A stretch of DNA of 52,305 nucleotides from Saccharomonospora azurea NA-128 (lineage in GTDB: Bacteria; Actinomycetota; Actinomycetes; Mycobacteriales; Pseudonocardiaceae). The stretch lies in the NCBI RefSeq assembly GCF_000231055.2, contig NZ_CM001466.1, positions 3,155,483 through 3,207,787 of the forward strand, in the 5' to 3' direction. Positions 34,212 to 41,800 of the stretch are shown here, piece by piece. The number at the start of each line of letters is the position of its first letter. Position 1 is the stretch's first letter. Made by a program: the position numbers and the translations under genes. The notes under the pieces were generated by a model. The model did not search any database. It was not told the origin of the DNA and saw only the letters and a list, made by a program, of their open reading frames with translations.

Positions 34212-34948
34212 GGTCGCGCACGACGATAGGACAGGGCGGCGACACCGGTCAGGATCACGGTCCAGACACCCAACACCGCGAGGTGTCCCGCCGTCGCCGC
34301 GCCGTCGAGCTGGGCCACGGCCAGCTCCGAGAGGTGGTACGTCGGCAGGAATCCCGCGACGGTGCCGAAGAAGTCGGGCAGCATCTCCAGCGGCATCCAC
34401 AGCCCGGACACGACGGCGCTCGGCATGAGGATCGCGTTGAGGATCGCCGTGGTGGCGTTCGGCCTGGCCTGGAACCCGACCGCGAGGCTGAGCAGGGCGA
34501 ACGGCACGGCTCCGAGCAGCAGCACGACGTACAGGCGGAGCAGTTCGAGGGCCGAGGCCTGCAGCACCCCGGTCGCGGCGGCCGCGGTGGCGGTCATCGT
34601 CAGCAGCACACCGATCGCGTACGGCAACGCGGCGAGCACCTTGGCCGCGAGCGTCACCGGCAACGGCACCGCCTGCACTCGCTTCGCCTTCAGCCAGCCG
34701 ATCTCCCGGTCGTGTGCGACGCCGATGCCCGGGCTCAGCAGCGTCACGGCCAACACGCCGAAGGTGCCGAACGTGCCGAGCATCCGCGTACCCGTGGACA
34801 TCTCGCCTGTCGTCTGGTCGCCGAACATCGACACGAACAGCGCGAAGAAGCCGACCGGCATCAGAACCGAGAAGAACAGCGCGACGGGCTCCCGCACGAT
34901 CGCGCGCAATTCGTCCAGGAGCTCCACACCGAGCAGACGCCGGGTCAC
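34208..34948 (-). CDS. ABC-2 type transporter permease
   Basis: A 246-residue permease with six helices and the ABC-2 pattern (ELLDELRAIVREPVALFFSV at the start, LMPSAVVSGLWMPLEMLPDF near helix 5, a periplasmic loop, and TYHLSELAVAQLDG). It is GTG-initiated and overlaps the ATPase stop by 4 bases (GTGA). It forms an exporter with the adjacent ATPase. The substrate is unknown; similar DesKR-linked exporters handle lipophilic drugs or antibiotics in other actinobacteria. Confidence 0.9.
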   Translation of the reverse strand: MTRRLLGVELLDELRAIVREPVALFFSVLMPVGFFALFVSMFGDQTTGEMSTGTRMLGTFGTFGVLAVTLLSPGIGVAHDREIGWLKAKRVQAVPLPVTLAAKVLAALPYAIGVLLTMTATAAAATGVLQASALELLRLYVVLLLGAVPFALLSLAVGFQARPNATTAILNAILMPSAVVSGLWMPLEMLPDFFGTVAGFLPTYHLSELAVAQLDGAATAGHLAVLGVWTVILTGVAALSYRRARP

Positions 34949-35844
34949 CGGAGCACCTCCCGGGCCTGCGAGGTCAGCGCCACGACGGCTTCCTCCAGAC
35001 CGACCCCCTCGACCCGGAGATCACTCAGGTCGGGGTCCTCGGCGAGCAGAACGCGCAGCAGTGCTTCGGGTGTGCGCGTGCCGAGGCGGACCAGCTCGCC
35101 GTCGCGGTCGAACGACGCCACTCCCGGGAGGTTCGCGACGACGTCGTCGTCCAGCCGGGTGCGTGCGACGACCGTCCGGTCGGGCAGCCGCGACACCAGT
35201 TCGTCCGGTGTGCCGGAGGTCAGGACCCGGCCCCGGTCGAGTACCACGACCCGGTCGGACACCGCGGCCGCCTCGTCGATCAGGTGGGTGGTCAGCAGGA
35301 TGGCGGTGCCCTTCTCGCGGCGCCTCGCGAGGATCCGCCAGAACCGCCTGCGGGTGGGGACGTCCAGACCGACCGTCGGTTCGTCGAGCACGAGCAGCGC
35401 AGGGTCGTTCACGAGCGCCATGGCCAGTTGCAGGCGCTGCTTCTGGCCTCCGGAGAGCTTCGCCGCCCGACGGTGCGACAGCTCGGTGAGCTCCAGTTCC
35501 GCCATGATCGGTGCGGCGCTGGAGCGCGGTCGGCCGCCGCGCACGGCCGCACCCGACACCAGCTCGCTCACCGTCAGGGTGCTCGGCTGGCCCAGAGACT
35601 GCTGTACGACGCCGACCTTCCGCCGCGTCACGGCGTGCTTCGGGTCTCCACCGGCCAGGACGATCTCGCCGTGGCCACGGGGCAGCAGCCCCACCACCAG
35701 GTTCACCAACGTCGTCTTGCCCGCGCCGTTCGGGCCGAGCAGGGCGACGCACTCACCCGCCTCGACGGTGAGGTCGACTCCGTCGAGGGCGCTCGTCCCT
35801 CCGTAGCGGTGTCGCAGACCCCGCGCCGTCAACACTGTTCGCAC
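34945..35844 (-). CDS. ABC transporter ATP-binding protein
   Basis: A 299-residue ATPase with Walker A LLGPNGAGKTTLV, Q-loop VGVVQQSLG, signature LSGGQKQRLQLAMAL, Walker B LLVLDEPTVGLD and switch His in LLTTHLIDEA. The C-terminal 80 residues are an extra regulatory domain found in DrrA/NatA-type exporter ATPases. It is GTG-initiated with GGAGG 4 bases upstream. The first gene of the overlapping four-gene operon ATPase-permease-kinase-regulator. The start region contains direct repeats of ACTGTTC, which could be part of an operator. Confidence 0.92.
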   Translation of the reverse strand: MRTVLTARGLRHRYGGTSALDGVDLTVEAGECVALLGPNGAGKTTLVNLVVGLLPRGHGEIVLAGGDPKHAVTRRKVGVVQQSLGQPSTLTVSELVSGAAVRGGRPRSSAAPIMAELELTELSHRRAAKLSGGQKQRLQLAMALVNDPALLVLDEPTVGLDVPTRRRFWRILARRREKGTAILLTTHLIDEAAAVSDRVVVLDRGRVLTSGTPDELVSRLPDRTVVARTRLDDDVVANLPGVASFDRDGELVRLGTRTPEALLRVLLAEDPDLSDLRVEGVGLEEAVVALTSQAREVLR

Positions 35845-35968
35845 TGTTCCTCCATCGGCTTCCGATGTGGAACAGTGCCCGCCCGACGACGTCGACCGGT
35901 AGTGACGGCGTGGCAGGTGCTGCGACTGACGAATGTCACCTCACCCGGCGGCGCCGCGCGGGGCGAGC

Positions 35969-36166
35969 TCAGCCGGTCAGGGCTGCGGCCACGCACCACA
36001 CGGCGGCTGCCGTCAGAGCCGCGGCCACCACGCCCGGCCACCATTCCGTGGTGGTCGCGGCGAGGAACGCCTGCGCTGCCGCCGTCGCTGCGAACGCGAC
36101 TGCGAGGACGAACAGCGCGAAACGCGTGGTGGGCCACGGTTTCGGGACACGTCGCGGCATCGACAC
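35969..36166 (-). CDS. small two-helix membrane protein
   Basis: A 65-residue protein with a basic start (MPRRVPKPWPTTRF) and two hydrophobic helices (about 17-35 and 44-63) rich in Ala and Val. No family is recognised. It sits alone upstream of the ABC operon, about 125 bases from its start. The frame has normal codon bias, but no strong ribosome binding site is seen. Confidence 0.5.
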   Translation of the reverse strand: MSMPRRVPKPWPTTRFALFVLAVAFAATAAAQAFLAATTTEWWPGVVAAALTAAAVWCVAAALTG

Positions 36167-36682
36167 CGGCCTCCTCGGTGCTTGACAAGGGTGATATCGC
36201 TCGTTATGCGCCGCAAGTTACGTGCGGGCGTTTCACGTCACATGTCGGACGATGGGCCGGACCTTCCTCGGTCGGCGCCGGAGTGAGGTGAGGTCAGTGG
36301 TTTGGGCCACCATTGCGCTCGGCGGGGAAAAGGCTCGCCGCTCGCCTCTCGCGGGAAGTTTCCGGCGGCGGAGCCGTCGGCTATTGGTCGATTACGCCGC
36401 GTTGTCGGCAGTGGTTTCGACCACGGGATGGGGCAAAGCGGTGAAGCTTGCCACAGTTATTGTGTGGATCAAGGGGCCGCTAGCCGGCCTGCACAGGAAA
36501 AACCAGCCGACGACGTGGTCAGGCACGTGACTGAGGTCCAGCCCACGTGAGGATGCACATCACACAGGTCTTTGCCGATTTCGTCGTCGCAAATAGAGTT
36601 CGGTTGACAATTTTCGCCTACGGGTCGGGTCTCGTGACTCCGTGATCGTCGCTTCTGTCGCGACGGGCGGGCACATGTCATA
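36167..36682. other. long intergenic region upstream of the conservon
   Basis: About 515 bases with comparatively AT-rich stretches (near 36420-36480 and 36580-36620). Open frames here do not look like proteins. I see no strong repeat. It may hold upstream regulatory sites for the conservon promoter. Confidence 0.4.
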
Positions 36683-36712
36683 TTGACTCGCGTGAAGCAC
36701 TCTGCTTAATCT
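36683..36712 (+). promoter_or_regulatory. promoter of the conservon operon
   Basis: TTGACT (36683-36688), an 18-base spacer, and TAATCT (36707-36712). The predicted start point is near 36719, inside the adjacent palindrome. Confidence 0.6.
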
Positions 36713-36737
36713 CGCGCTAAGCGATGGCTTAGCGCGA
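36712..36737. promoter_or_regulatory. perfect 26-bp palindrome at the conservon transcription start
   Basis: Arms TCGCGCTAAGC and GCTTAGCGCGA separated by GATG. It begins at the last base of the -10 and covers the predicted start point, so it could be an operator or the first stem of the mRNA leader. Confidence 0.65.
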
Positions 36738-36803
36738 CTGGAGGCTGCGTGAAGTCCGTTGCACGGGTTGGGGGCCCATGAACTACCTGTCGCTGGAAGG
36801 GCC

Positions 36804-39560
36804 TTGAGCGCGTTGTTGAACAAGAGTGCCGCCGCACGCCGTGGGCGTTCGACCATCCGCACCCGAGTGCTCGCCATCGCCTTCATCCCGAGTCTGGTCT
36901 TCCTCCTGACCGGTGTCACGGTGGCCACGCTGCTCGTCGTCGACGCCGTCCAGACCAGGTCGTTCAGCACCAAGGTCCACGAAGCCGCGAGACCCGCCGG
37001 TGTGCTGTTCGCCAACGTGCGTGAGGAGCGCAGGCTCACGCTGCAGGAACTCGCCATGACCCGGTCGCTGCGGGCGGAGCTGTCGGAGCAACGCAAGCGC
37101 ACCGACGCCGCGGCCAAGGAGATGGCGGACGACCTGGAGAGCATCGCCGAGGACGCCCCGGACAACGTGCTGGCCAGCACGAAGGTCGCCGCGGAACGGA
37201 CCGCGCAGCTCACCGAGTTCCGGCAGCGCGTCGACGCCGACGACGTGTCGCTGCAGGAGGCCTACGACTTCTACAACGCGATCATCGACGCCTACGTGGT
37301 CGGCCTCAACGGCGTCGCGCAGGAGACCCCGAGCGCCGAGAGCGCGTACAAGCGCATGGTCGCGATGCCGCTGTTCGTGGCGGCCGACGGCATGTCCCGC
37401 GGTGACGCGCTCGCCGCCGCGGGCATCGCGAGCGGGGGACTGACCGAGCAGGAGTTCCGCACCTACATCGGCCAGGTCGGTGCCTACCACGCGACGTTGC
37501 AGCAGGCCGTGCCCGACATGATCCCGTCGGTCCGGGAGAAGTACGAAGCGCTGGTCTCCGGCGACGCGTGGAGCACGTTGACCAGCGTGGAGAACGCGTT
37601 CCTGCGCGGCAACACCACCGACCTCCCCGTGGCCGAGCCGGCCTGGCGTGCCGCGGCCGTCGAGGTCGGTGGCACGCTGTGGGACCTCTACGTCGAGCAG
37701 AGCACGGTGGCCACCGAGCTGGCGCTCGACGAGGCGGACTCGACGCTGTACACGATGATCACAGTTGGTGCCGCCGTCATCGCGGCCGCGCTGGGCGTGT
37801 TCCTGCTGGCGTGGCGGCTGTCCGACCGGCTGGTCAAGCGGCTCGTCGCACTGCGCGAGGCCACCTTGGAGGTCGCGCAGGAACGGATGCCGAGCATCGT
37901 CGAGCGGCTGCGCACCGGCGAACAGGTGGACCTGTCCACCGAGGTCTCCTACCTCGACCACGGTGACGACGAGATCGGCCAGGTCGCGGAGGCGTTCAAC
38001 GAGGCACAGCGCACCGCCATCGCCGCGGCGGTGGACGAGGCCAAGACCCGCGAAGGTACCCAGAAGGTCTTCCTCAACATCGCGCACCGGAGCCAGGTGA
38101 TCGTGCACCGGCAGCTGTCGGCACTCGACGCCGCCGAGCGCAAGCAGGAGGACCCCGACCAGCTGGACCTGCTCTTCCAGCTCGACCACCTGTCGACCCG
38201 GGCGCGCCGCAACGCCGAGAACCTGATCATCCTCGGTGGAGAGCAGCCCGGACGCCAGTTCCGCAACCCCGTGCCGGTGGGCGACATCGTGCGGGGCGCC
38301 ATCGCCGAGACCGAGGACTACAAGCGCGTCACCATGGGCAAGCTGCCCGCCACGGCCGTCGCGGGTCCCGTCGTCAGCGACCTGGTGCACCTGCTCGCCG
38401 AGCTGATCGACAACGCGACGTCGTTCTCGCCACCGCAGTCGCGGGTCGAGGTCCGCGGCGAACTCGTGGGCCGAGGCGTGGTCATCGAGATCGAGGACCA
38501 GGGCATCGGCATGGAGGACGACGACCTCAGCCGCTTCAACGAGATGATGAAGAACCCGCCGGACTTCAGCTTCATGGCGCTGTCCGAGGAACCGCGGCTG
38601 GGTCTCTTCGTGGTCGCCAGGCTCGCGGCGAAGCACGGATTCACCGTGACCCTGCGCGACTCCGCCTACGGCGGCACGCGGGCGATCGTGCTCGTGCGCA
38701 CCGAGCTGCTGAGCGACCTCCCCGAGGGTGAGTCGGTGTCGAAGCCGGCCGAGGCCGGAGCCGCGGCGGAGTCGGAGACGGCCGAGAGCTCCGCGGCGCC
38801 CATCAGCCGCAGGCCGAGGGCACTGCCCGCGCGGGGTGGTGGCGAGAAGGTCAACGGATCGCACGCCGTCGGCGTCAACGGCCCCGCACCCGCGGAGCCC
38901 GACAGCTCCGCGACCACCACGGTGCGGCGCGCCGCCGTCTCGCCCCCGCAGCTGCCCGCGGGCGAGGGTGATCGTCCCGAACTGCCTCGGCGCGGGCGCC
39001 GCGACAGCGACGCCCCGCCACCGGAACCGCAGGAACAATCCCCGAGCACGGTCGAGGGCGTGCACGGAGAACTCCCGGGAGATGCCGTGCTGGAGTGGTC
39101 GCCCGACCCGACACCGAGTGAACCGGGCAGGCACGCCCAGATCGAGGACGACGAGCAGGCCGCACCGACCCGGTACGTGCCCAAGCTGCAGCGGGAGGCG
39201 CCCAAGGCCGCTCGGCCCGCCGGCGAATCCCGCCCTCGGCACCAGGCCCGACCGGCGCCCGAACGCCCGGCTCAGCCCGGCGGTGCGGACACCCGCCCGC
39301 CCGCCGCGCCGTCGGCCCCGCCACCCCTCGACGGCGAAGGCAGGCCACCCCTGCCCCGGCGTCGCCGCCAGCAGAACCTGGCGCCCCAGCTCCGCGACGA
39401 CACGACCACGCTCGGCGCTGTGGGCGGTGACGAGGCCGCGGGCGGTGGAGACGACTACGACCCCGCGCCCGAGCAGGCCCGCAGCAGGCTCTCGGCGTTC
39501 CAGCAGGGAACCCGCCGAGCTCGACAGCACCAACCCGGCCCCGACGAGTCTGGAGACTGA
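36804..39560 (+). CDS. conservon sensor-like histidine kinase (CvnA type) with NIT domain
   Basis: A protein of about 918 residues: an N-terminal transmembrane helix (about 25-45), a large extracytoplasmic NIT-like helical domain (about 50-310), a second helix (about 315-335), a HAMP segment, then a long coiled helix with REGTQKVFLNIAHRSQVIV. A GHKL ATPase domain follows (ELIDNATSFSPP, IEDQGIGM, LGLFVVARLAAKHGFTVTL). The last 260 residues are Pro/Arg/Glu-rich and disordered. It is the membrane sensor of the four-gene Cvn system. The likely start is TTG at 36804 with GGAAGG upstream. It is 5 bases from the roadblock gene. Confidence 0.88.
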   Translation: MSALLNKSAAARRGRSTIRTRVLAIAFIPSLVFLLTGVTVATLLVVDAVQTRSFSTKVHEAARPAGVLFANVREERRLTLQELAMTRSLRAELSEQRKRTDAAAKEMADDLESIAEDAPDNVLASTKVAAERTAQLTEFRQRVDADDVSLQEAYDFYNAIIDAYVVGLNGVAQETPSAESAYKRMVAMPLFVAADGMSRGDALAAAGIASGGLTEQEFRTYIGQVGAYHATLQQAVPDMIPSVREKYEALVSGDAWSTLTSVENAFLRGNTTDLPVAEPAWRAAAVEVGGTLWDLYVEQSTVATELALDEADSTLYTMITVGAAVIAAALGVFLLAWRLSDRLVKRLVALREATLEVAQERMPSIVERLRTGEQVDLSTEVSYLDHGDDEIGQVAEAFNEAQRTAIAAAVDEAKTREGTQKVFLNIAHRSQVIVHRQLSALDAAERKQEDPDQLDLLFQLDHLSTRARRNAENLIILGGEQPGRQFRNPVPVGDIVRGAIAETEDYKRVTMGKLPATAVAGPVVSDLVHLLAELIDNATSFSPPQSRVEVRGELVGRGVVIEIEDQGIGMEDDDLSRFNEMMKNPPDFSFMALSEEPRLGLFVVARLAAKHGFTVTLRDSAYGGTRAIVLVRTELLSDLPEGESVSKPAEAGAAAESETAESSAAPISRRPRALPARGGGEKVNGSHAVGVNGPAPAEPDSSATTTVRRAAVSPPQLPAGEGDRPELPRRGRRDSDAPPPEPQEQSPSTVEGVHGELPGDAVLEWSPDPTPSEPGRHAQIEDDEQAAPTRYVPKLQREAPKAARPAGESRPRHQARPAPERPAQPGGADTRPPAAPSAPPPLDGEGRPPLPRRRRQQNLAPQLRDDTTTLGAVGGDEAAGGGDDYDPAPEQARSRLSAFQQGTRRARQHQPGPDESGD

Positions 39561-39565
39561 GGAAC

Positions 39566-39976
39566 ATGGCCAACTCGGTAGTCAACGAACTCGACTGGCT
39601 GCTCGACGACCTGTTGCGCCAGGTCGCGGGAGCCGACCGGGCCGTCGTCCTGTCGTCGGACGGCCTGCTCATCGGCCGGTCGAGCAACCTGTCCGAAGAG
39701 GACGGTGAGCACCTCTCGGCTGTCGCCTCGGCCTTCCAGAGCCTCGCGAGGGGAACGGGACGGCACTTCGGCGGAGGGCAGGTGAGGCAGACGGTGGTCG
39801 AGATGGACCACGCGTTCCTGTTCGTCACCGCGGCGGGCCGAGGCGCGTGCCTCGCCCTGCTGACGACCGAGGACGCCGACATGGGCATGGTCGCGTACTC
39901 GATGAACATGCTGGTGAAGCGCGTCGGTGCTCTGTTGAGTGCCGCGCCCCGGGTGGAGCCCCACACCACGCCATGA
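39566..39976 (+). CDS. roadblock/LC7 domain protein (CvnB type)
   Basis: A 136-residue roadblock/LC7 fold: LDWLLDDLLRQVAGADRAVV, LSSDGLLIGRSSNLSEEDGE, and FLFVTAAGRGACLALLTTED. In conservons this small protein regulates the GTPase (CvnD) as a GAP-like or scaffold partner. It overlaps the next gene by 4 bases (ATGA). Confidence 0.92.
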   Translation: MANSVVNELDWLLDDLLRQVAGADRAVVLSSDGLLIGRSSNLSEEDGEHLSAVASAFQSLARGTGRHFGGGQVRQTVVEMDHAFLFVTAAGRGACLALLTTEDADMGMVAYSMNMLVKRVGALLSAAPRVEPHTTP

Positions 39977-40344
39977 GTGACCAGGACGAGGAGATGTGGG
40001 ACGACGGGGGTGCGGGGCTCGTACGCTCGTACGTCGTGACCGGAGGCCGGACCCGCTCCGACAACTACGGCCTCGACATGATGACGCTGGTGGTGGCGCT
40101 GTGCACTCCAGCCGAGGCCACGCATCTCCCCGAGGAGTACGAGAGGATCGTACGGCTGTGCCAGCAACCGATGTCCGTGGCGGAGGTCGGAGGTCACATC
40201 GACCTCCCCCTGCCCGTGGTGAAGGTTCTCCTCAGTGATTTGATCGAGCAGAACTATGTGATCTTCCGTAAGGCCGCGCCTCCGAGCGAAGCACCCAACA
40301 AGCACGTACTGCAGGCGGTTCTCGATGGCATCCGCAAACTCTGA
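39973..40344 (+). CDS. DUF742 protein (CvnC type)
   Basis: A 123-residue DUF742 protein: GLVRSYVVTGGRTRSDNYGL, then a winged-helix-like half with EYERIVRLCQQPMSVAEVGG and LPLPVVKVLLSDLIEQNYVI. Probably a nucleic-acid-binding or adaptor component of the conservon. It overlaps the GTPase gene by 20 bases. Confidence 0.92.
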   Translation: MSDQDEEMWDDGGAGLVRSYVVTGGRTRSDNYGLDMMTLVVALCTPAEATHLPEEYERIVRLCQQPMSVAEVGGHIDLPLPVVKVLLSDLIEQNYVIFRKAAPPSEAPNKHVLQAVLDGIRKL

Positions 40345-40918
40345 CGACCGACGCCTCCGTGCAACGGCGGTGAAACTGCTGATCGCCGGTGGGTTCGGCG
40401 TCGGCAAGACGACCATGGTGGGCTCGGTGAGCGAGGTGCCGCCGCTGCGTACCGAGGAGATGCTGACCTCGGCGTCCGAAGGCGTCGACGACCTCTCCGG
40501 AGTGGAGCAGAAGAGCACCACCACGGTGGCGCTCGACTTCGGCCGGATCACGATCAGCCCCGACCTCATCCTGTACCTGTTCGGCACGCCCGGGCAGGAC
40601 CGGTTCTGGTTCATGTGGGACGAGCTGGCCCAGGGCGCGCTCGGCGCCGTGGTCCTCGCCGACACCCGCAGGCTGGAGACGTGCTTTCCCGCCGTGGACT
40701 TCTTCGAGCGGCGGGGACTGCCGTTCGTCGTCGGCGTGAACTGCTTCGACAGCGCCTACCGGTACGGCACCGAGGAGGTGCGGGCGGCGCTCGACGTCGG
40801 ACCGCACGTGCCGGTGCTGCTCTGCGACGCCCGCGACCGAGAGTCCACCAAGCAGGTCCTGGTGACGCTGATCCAGCACGTCATGGCCTCGGCGAACATG
40901 GTCCCGGCCCCGTACTGA
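40325..40918 (+). CDS. conservon small GTPase (CvnD type)
   Basis: A 197-residue MglA-like GTPase: P-loop GGFGVGKTTMVGSVSE, switch regions with TTTVALDFGR, G3 LFGTPGQDRFWFMWDE, and NCFD in place of NKxD, which is usual for this subfamily. In Streptomyces, Cvn GTPases switch developmental or antibiotic output. It is the last gene of the operon; repeat cluster (b) starts ten bases after its stop. Confidence 0.92.
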   Translation: MASANSDDRRLRATAVKLLIAGGFGVGKTTMVGSVSEVPPLRTEEMLTSASEGVDDLSGVEQKSTTTVALDFGRITISPDLILYLFGTPGQDRFWFMWDELAQGALGAVVLADTRRLETCFPAVDFFERRGLPFVVGVNCFDSAYRYGTEEVRAALDVGPHVPVLLCDARDRESTKQVLVTLIQHVMASANMVPAPY

Positions 40919-40927
40919 CCCCTGGCC

Positions 40928-40993
40928 ATCGTGTCCGCGAGTTGTGCACGCGTGTCCGCGTTGCAGGGACACGTGTTCGCGCTTCCGGGACGC
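40928..40993. repeat. cluster (b) of 21-bp GTGTCCGC repeats, direct
   Basis: Three adjacent 21-bp units (40931-40951, 40952-40972, 40973-40993), all in the form GTGTYCGC-N5-6mer-RC, preceded by ATC. The cluster fills the gap between the convergent conservon GTPase and methyltransferase genes. Confidence 0.85.
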
Positions 40994-40998
40994 GAAGC

Positions 40999-41619
40999 TC
41001 AGCCGGCGGGGCGTGCTGTCACCTGGATCATGGGACTCGCGGGCACCCAACGGGGGATCTCCGAGAACTCCTCCACCGCGTCGAGGTGGAAGTCGCCCCG
41101 GCGGCGCACGGTGCCCAGCGTGTCCCGGTTGGGATGACAACCCGCGCCGACGACCTTCCACACGGGCGTGACGAGGTCCTGCACGCGTGCGAGTCGGCCG
41201 TCGCCGCGAACGTGTTCGAGCAGCGCCAGCGTCCCGTCGTCCTTCAGCACCCGCCGGGCTTCCCCCAACGCCGCCTCCGGGTCGGCGACGGTACAGAGCA
41301 CCAAGGTGAACACGACGGCGTCGACGCTGTCGTCGGGCCAGGGCAGCGCCTCGGCCGACGCGTCGGTGACCTCGACCGGAACGTCGGTCTCCGCGGCACG
41401 ACGAGCCAGCCGGGCACGCATCGCCGCGTCCGGCTCGGCAGCGATGATGCGTTCGGCGGAACGCAGGTGGGGGAGGTTCGCACCTGTGCCTGCGCCGACG
41501 TCGAGGACGGTGCCGGTCAGGCCGTGCAACAGCTGCTCACGTCGTCGGCCGAGGAACAGCCGCTCGGCGTGCGCGTTCATCCGGTCGTAGTAGGCGGCGA
41601 AGAGCCGGTGTGCTCGCAC
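40999..41619 (-). CDS. class I SAM-dependent methyltransferase
   Basis: A protein of about 206 residues: VRAHRLFAAYYDRMNAHAER at the start, SAM motif I VLDVGAGTGANLPHL, acidic motif II IIAAEPDAAM, and the VFTLVLCTVADPEAALGEAR and RRVLKDDGTLALLEHVR motifs of the Methyltransf_11 fold. Substrate unknown; the pattern fits small-molecule O- or N-methyltransferases of the UbiE/YcgJ kind. The start is uncertain: GTG at 41619 or 41628, because the GGGAGGA lies between them. Confidence 0.88.
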   Translation of the reverse strand: MRAHRLFAAYYDRMNAHAERLFLGRRREQLLHGLTGTVLDVGAGTGANLPHLRSAERIIAAEPDAAMRARLARRAAETDVPVEVTDASAEALPWPDDSVDAVVFTLVLCTVADPEAALGEARRVLKDDGTLALLEHVRGDGRLARVQDLVTPVWKVVGAGCHPNRDTLGTVRRRGDFHLDAVEEFSEIPRWVPASPMIQVTARPAG

Positions 41620-41657
41620 TCCTCCCACGCTAGTGGCGAACGTGGCGCTGCGCTTGG

Positions 41658-41800
41658 GACGCCGTGTCCGCGCGCTGCGCACGCGTGTTCGCGTCGCACG
41701 TCGCGGACACGGGTCCCTGAAGCGCGGACACGGGTCCCTGAAGCGCGGACACGGGTCCCTGAAGTGCGGACACGCGTGCGCAGACTGCGGACACGGCGTC
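41658..41800. repeat. cluster (c) of 21-bp GTGTCCGC repeats, inverted arrangement
   Basis: A left arm of two units (41658 onward) and a right arm of five units in the opposite orientation, three of which are near-identical copies (GCGGACACGGGTCCCT-GAAGC, 21 bp). The outer 14 bases GACGCCGTGTCCGC (41658-41671) are repeated inverted and perfect at 41787-41800. The right end overlaps the TGA of glcF. It lies between glcF and the methyltransferase gene. Confidence 0.85.

Noticed and set aside
36783-39533. 916-residue open frame on the minus strand opposite the conservon kinase
   Set aside because: It mirrors the kinase gene; the composition is typical of antisense GC-rich shadow frames and no domain is visible.
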